Shown here: positions 58,581 through 64,000 of the stretch, in pieces
How positions within the stretch are numbered: position 1 is the stretch's first letter
How the letters are laid out: each line of letters starts with the position of its first letter
Assembly (NCBI GenBank): GCA_007570785.1
Contig: ML664159.1
Location: 3,823,951 to 3,887,950, forward strand
Length of the DNA stretch: 64,000 bases
Origin: Antilocapra americana
Taxonomy: Eukaryota; Chordata; Mammalia; Artiodactyla; Antilocapridae
Direction of reading: 5' to 3'
Notes under the pieces: generated by a model
Seen by the model: only the letters and a program-made list of their open reading frames with translations
What the model was told of the DNA's origin: nothing
The model's database searches: none
Program-made: the position numbers and the translations under genes

Positions 58581-61500
58581 AGCACTTTCCTGTGATCTAG
58601 TCTCGGACCATAAAAGACCAGTCATCCAAGCTTTGTCCATTTGCCTGAGATTTGTTGCATCCACGGAGAGAGAGTGAGTAAGTCCAGAGGCAGTCCCTTT
58701 GCTAGTTGCCATTTCCTCAAGCAGATTCGTACTCAAACTGGGAGTCAAACAGGTGAACACCACACTCAAGACACACGTGTAGAAATGAATGAATGAGAGC
58801 TGACCAAATGAACACTATTTTATTACCCATAAATTAATCTCTGAGTAAATTTGAGTTGGCTATGGGGTGTTGGGGGATGCTTTTAATGCAATCAGAATCA
58901 GGGAATGGTTTTGACTTTAGCAATTGCCCCACACTTGGTACAACATAAATTACCAATAAAGTGTTTTTCCACAGGGAGATTGTGTTTTACATATACAAAA
59001 CTCATAATTTGTGTTTATTGAAAAGATTTAGACACTGGAATGTTATTTATGTTTTTAATTTGTCGGTACCAGTAAATAACATCCTACTTAGCTAGCAGTT
59101 CCTGGGCAGAGCATTTACTTCTGAAATACAGTGCCCATGACCTGTTATGGCCACCTCCATGCTTGGGGCTGCTGATCCATAAAACTATAATCAATGTGCT
59201 CAATAAATATTTATAGACTAGATGGATGAATGAGTGAATCCTTATATCTTTTCTATTTAGCAGATGAATCAACCCAATTCAGATCCTGTTTTACAGTCTG
59301 TTATACCATTTATTAACAACATGGACATCCCTTTGTATTTTGTGATTTTTATTTCACTGCAACTACATACCAATTTGTCATCTTTAATATCATAGTATAT
59401 TCAATATGCATTTTTCATATTACAGTTTTTTAATTTATAAAGCACATTTTTATTATACATCAGCTTTCACGAGGAAGTCCTTTAGAAAACTGTTACATTC
59501 ATTTCCTTTTAAAATCTTTATTTCTGAAAAGGCCAAATATGTACAGAACACACTGACACAACCCAAGGGCAGCTGTAAGGATGAACAAGATTGAACCCCA
59601 CTTTCATAGGCCTTTAAACTGGGAGACAATCCAGCTTGTGACTAAAGCCTATTGATTCTGCTTGTTAATATTTGTCCAAACCATCTGCATACCCAAGGCT
59701 CTGTTCAGGCAGTCAGCATTGCTTATCTGGACTATTGCTATAGTCTCCTGTCACTTTAAAAAGAAAGCTGTCTTTTCTTTCCTCTTCCCTTCACTTAAGA
59801 CTAAAATATATTTTGAGAAAAGACAATATCATCAATCCAGGGCAGAGAGATTTTAATAAATGGGCTTTTGACATGTTACATCATCAATGAACCTTCCAAG
59901 TTCATAAGTGGTCGTTTGACAGGATGCATCATGTCAATCTATAGCTCAGAACCTTTACTGATTTAATCCATAATTCATATAGTAATGGACCCTGAAAATT
60001 CCATTGCTTGCTTTCTTCTCACAAGGGTAGCTCTGCTCACATAACTTGAGGCTGGTCAGTTGGTGCTATGTGGCTATAACAGTGCAGTGTCCTCTGAATG
60101 AGTCAATCAGTGGACCCTCACCCAGGGCTTCTCAAACTTAGGCCATTATTGGACCACCCACTACTTAAGCTTTATCCACCTACATTTTATATCCACTTAA
60201 TTTTTAAAAATCAAACAAATTTTTAATTTACTTATAAAAGTGATTTTATATTACCAGCACAAACAGAAAACCAGTGTCAATTGTCATTTAAAGAAGCTTC
60301 CACAATTCCATGAAGGCTACAGCTTATTCACCTAGCAACAACAGAAAAAAGCACCATAATTTGGGACTCAACTAGCCAACTCCGTCACCTCCACTGATCA
60401 GGAAGGGAGTTGGGGAATAATAATAAGACATTCTGGTAAATTCAAAACTGGCTAGACTTAGCATAAATAATCTAAAATTGAATTGGGCGTGTGACCCGTT
60501 ATCATCAGGATCTCCCGTGAGTCCCGTGGTATCCGTGTTGGCCAGACCTCCCAGGCTAGTCTGGGCTTGGAAGCATTTGTTTCATTGTCTGCTTTTTAAT
60601 AGAATCAGATGGCTTTCTTGAAAAATTGAAATCCTGGGAGGATCAGGGGAAGAATAAGGGGAGTAAAAATGACTTTGGGTGAATAATATTAAAGATATGG
60701 AAAAAGGAGGAAAACACAAAGATATGGCAAGGAATCATAATAGTGGAGCATGTGTGGCCAGAAGACAACGTGGTAGCAAAAACCTTTTGCTCTTCCAGAA
60801 CAATTTTGGCTCTGATACAAACCTGGAAATACTATTCATATCGAGTAAAGAATATAAAAATCTTCTGAAATGTTAACTCTTTTTAACTATGTACACCAAA
60901 TCATAACAGCAACACACTTATTTAGGAAGATATAGGTATTCTTTCATTTGGAAGGTCTGGTCAAAATCAGATCAAATTTTAGATCCTATGAATTTTTTTT
61001 GTAATTCTGATGCTTTGGAATAATGTTAAATGAAAGTGATGCTGAAAATGGCAAAGATAACCACAATAATTTCTGGCATAGTACAATTTTATATAACTCT
61101 GATTGACATATATTTGTCCTTTCAACAGAATCTCTGATTTAATCCATATCACGTTATTCTTTTCTTCCTTGGTTTCTTTCATTCATCTTCCTACCCAGCA
61201 TACATTTGTTCCCTCAGCTGTACTTATTGGGAGAATTGCTGACAAATGCATTCACACCCTTCATCTACCACTTCTCCTGCCAAAAGACCTATAGTATTCT
61301 AAGCCTGAAGTCAGGGTCTTTCTCCAGCCACATATACTTCCTCCAGACAAATTCACCAACAAATGGAGAGAAGAGAGGATTTAGAGAGTGTAGAACTCCA
61401 TATGTATACCAAGAATATTGTACCATAATAAATTTGGACTGGGAACCCAGCTATAAGCCCTCTCATTGTTTCTGTCATTTCTGGGCTACAGGGTTCACAA

Positions 61501-62309
61501 AACTAGCCCCAAGCCATTTGTTTTCTTGCTTGGAATTCTAATGGAACTGAATGAAGAAACCCCTGTTCCCATAAAATCTCTGACAGCTCCTTGACACCAG
61601 TCATCATTGAATTCTGTTTAGAGAACATTTTTCAACATGACTCAAAACAATCTTCTAGAACAAAGTGTCCTATGAACAATATCGAGCTTATTTAAAATGA
61701 AGGTGACTAATGGAGCTTGTTTGGGGATTAGCAACTATAATGCTTCATAACAGAATTAATGCTTTGAATGATAGGCCTTGTTTTAACTAAAGAAATGAAA
61801 AAAATCTTACAGAAGTAACTCCAATAACCACAGTTAGATTGAAAGAAAAGACCCAACAGAGAGATATTTTTCACTAATTTTACTCTAAGGAAGCTTATTA
61901 CACTGGGACTTCACTTAGGAAATCTGTTAATAGAGAGATTCAGTCCTCAGTTATACTAAGTGGTATGTATTTCAGTCAAATAACATCAGCACATGTCTGA
62001 GTGCCTTCTTCTGAAAGGGACTAACTGAGGTAACAATAAGAACAGAGAGAGGTATGATAACCGATAACATATAGTGACTGCCCTCAGGTCACTGATAACT
62101 TAGATTCAGGTTGTCAAATAAAGCACAAGATGACCAGATAAATTTGGATTTCATTTAAGCAAAGAATCAGCTTTTAGTGTAGGTATTTAATAATATGTAT
62201 GTGTTGTGTAATATCTGGGGTATACTTGTTGATGTTTTTTAAGTTATCTGAAATTCAAATTAACTGAATGTTTCATATTTTTATTTGCTAAATCTGAAAG
62301 TCCCACCTA
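58581..62309. other. mostly unique DNA, no gene recognised
   Basis: About 3.7 kb with almost no recent repeats. A short L2/MIR-like tail may lie at 59195-59240 ('caataaatatttatagacta'). 59600-59960 has enhancer-like composition, and 60487-60536 is locally CpG-rich. Short open stretches here show no recognisable domains. Confidence 0.45.
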
Positions 62310-63110
62310 GAGCAGAAGAATCATTTAACAACTGGTAATGAGGGCCAGCTGTGTGCTGACAACCATTCTTGATGCTGAATGGTTAAAAAAAAAATCAACA
62401 AAAGTCCCTGCTCTCACCTAAATGTCCATCAACAGATGAACAGATAAAGAAGATATGGTACATATATACAATGAAATATTATTCAGCCATAAAAAGGAAT
62501 GAAATAATGCCATTTTGAGCAACATGGAAGGAGCTAGAGATTATCTTACTAACAGTTAGAAAGACAAATATCATGTGATATCACTTATATGTGGAATCTA
62601 AAATGTGACCCCAATAAACTTGCTGATGAAACAGACCCACAGACATACTAAACAAATTCATAGTTACCAAAGGAAACCGGGGTGGGGAGGGGGGTTGTTG
62701 TGGGGGGATAAATTTGGAGTTTGGGGTTAGCAGATACAAACTCCTATATATAAAATAGATGAACAAGGTCATACTGTATAGCACAGGGAACTATATTCAA
62801 TATCCTGTAATAAACCATAATGGAAAAGTATATGAAAAAGAGCATATGTATAACCAAATCACTTTGCTGTATACCAGAAAATTACACAATACTGTAAATC
62901 AACTACACTTCAATTAAAAAATAAATAAAATTAAATTAAAGAAGTCTCTGTTCTCATGGATTTGAGTCTAACAATAAATAAGAAAATAAATAATTACAAA
63001 GGCATGCTATGTATCAATATTAGGAAGGCATACTATAAAGGGAGTGAGAAGGGGGTTCATAATGAATAATATTTGAGGTTAAATAGCAACATTGTATAAA
63101 GTTGTCACTG
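62310..63110 (-). mobile_element. L2 3'-end fragment split by an L1
   Basis: 'gtgctgacaaccattcttga', 'caacaaaagtccctgctctc' before, and 'tctaacaataaataagaaaa' and 'tactataaagggagtgagaa' after the L1 follow the reverse L2 tail. Confidence 0.55.
62417..62941 (+). mobile_element. L1 3' end, 5'-truncated, with 15-bp TSD
   Basis: From the ORF2 C-terminus ('aatgtccatcaacagatgaa', 'ttcagccataaaaaggaatg') through a G-rich 3'UTR tract at 62679-62708 to 'ctacacttcaattaaaaaat'. AAGTCCCTGCTCTCA (62402-62416) and AAGTCTCTGTTCTCA (62942-62956) are the TSD with two mismatches. Confidence 0.9.
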
Positions 63111-63770
63111 GCAAGATGAAGAGTTGCTAGCCTGGGGAAGACGGGAGGAAAGCCTTCCAGTTAAAACAACTTTGTATTGGAGAGCTCTGATGTAGGATAA
63201 AGCTTGTTGTATCAAAATTCAGTGTTGCATAATCCTCACTCATTACTAGATTGTGCTGTACATTACAGAACAATAGTCTCTCTGGCTCTTCCCAGATACT
63301 GAAACAAAAAAACAAAAATTCTCTCGTGCATTTTCAATCTTCCTTTCTTCTCACCAGCATTAGAAATCACTGAGTAAGAGGAACCTGGGTGCAAGCAGTG
63401 TGGGCCACCCTGTGGGGTCAAGCTTTCAATGAGTGGTTAAACAATACTTTTCACAGTAATTAAGACATAAGTATCAAAAGAGAAATGGGCCATCTCAGCA
63501 CTGATCACACGCTCTAGGCAGCAAGTGCTCAGAGGCCAGAAGCAGATGAGCTCACAGTTGGCCCCATGGCTTAGAAAGGTCACCCCAGAGAGCAAGAACT
63601 TAAGACCTGAAGGAAAAGATGTTGGCAGAAAAAAACAGAGAGAATAGGCCACCACCAGTCACAGGAAATGGTGTGAGCCCAAGCTCATAGACACAAAAAA
63701 ATGTGTATCCACTTTGGGGGCCAAAACACACCAAAACAGCCCTCTGCTCAACGTATGACCATGACTGAGG
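63111..63770. other. unassigned DNA, possibly part of an LTR
   Basis: No gene recognised. It leads into the promoter-like cluster at the right edge and may belong to the same unit. Confidence 0.35.
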
Positions 63771-63776
63771 GCTCTG

Positions 63777-63950
63777 ATTGGCACAAGGCTGACCCCCATG
63801 GGTCCCCAGAGTGAAGACAGAGGAGCAGGGGCCCAAACTCGCCTCCCCACCAATCTCCTGGGAAACACGCCTCCTTTGCATCTCACTTTGAGATATTAAA
63901 GTAACAGGCTATATAAGCCTGCTTTACCAAGTCCAGTGTTAAAAAACGAG
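63777..63950 (+). promoter_or_regulatory. promoter-like motif cluster (CCAAT, octamer-like, TATA)
   Basis: In order on the + strand: ATTGG (63777-63781, inverted CCAAT), CCAAT (63850-63854), a GC/KLF-like ACACGCCTCC (63865-63874), octamer-like CTTTGCAT (63874-63881) and TATATAAG (63910-63917). The spacing would place a start site near 63940-63950. This suits either an LTR promoter or a host TATA promoter just beyond the window. No transcript is visible. Confidence 0.35.
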
Positions 63951-64000
63951 AAGTATTGAAAAGATGAATGGGAAAGAGGGATATGATTTGATTTAGATAA

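Noticed and set aside
60125..60160. MER5/Charlie-type hAT transposon end ('agggcttctcaaacttagg')
   Set aside because: Only one short block resembles the terminus; no partner terminus or internal match was found.

Overview
This 64 kb window is nuclear DNA of a ruminant, almost certainly a bovid. It is dense in repeats specific to that lineage: Bov-tA and BOV-A2 SINEs, BovB (RTE-type) LINEs and L1-BT-type L1 copies. These lie over an older mammalian layer of L2, MIR, L1M/L1ME, a MaLR solo LTR and other LTR relics. I recognise no host protein-coding exon, tRNA, rRNA or ncRNA gene. Every open frame I can name is a fragment of LINE ORF1 or ORF2, and all of them carry stops, frameshifts or truncations. 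All family names come from recognising the sequence by eye; no database search was run.

Layout. 1-5 kb: unique DNA, an old LTR-like relic, L2/MIR relics, one BOV-A2 and one Bov-tA. 5-8.6 kb: repeat-poor, TAAT-rich unique DNA with the best conserved-noncoding candidate (6.5-7.45 kb). 8.8-15.1 kb: old L1 and MIR relics. 16.0-18.2 kb: a probable ERV LTR split by a young truncated L1, followed by an old L1. 19.2-21.75 kb: MIR, L2, SINEs and L1 fragments. 21.75-32.08 kb: a three-level nest, with a near-full-length L1 interrupted by a second L1 that is itself interrupted by a BovB fragment. 33.6-41.0 kb: a Bov-tA and a degraded but nearly complete L1ME that has collected four later insertions. 41.4-47.2 kb: two L2 segments, SINEs, a rearranged BovB and a second BovB tail. 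50.3-55.4 kb: an LTR-like relic with a BOV-A2, a BovB, a MaLR LTR and a young L1 containing a 400-N assembly gap. 55.7-58.6 kb: an L1 split by a BovB, and an L2 split by an L1 tail and a Bov-tA. 58.6-64 kb: mostly unique DNA, one L1 inserted in an L2, and a promoter-like motif cluster at the right edge.

The elements do not form a pathway. They record insertions, and target-site duplications (TSDs) let many of them be ordered in time. I found no undescribed biological system. The best leads are the nested L1 with an internally deleted passenger, the three 146-bp repeats in an L1 5'UTR, a BovB whose RT segment is displaced and inverted, an assembly gap that looks too short, and a few AT-rich unique blocks that may be developmental enhancers.
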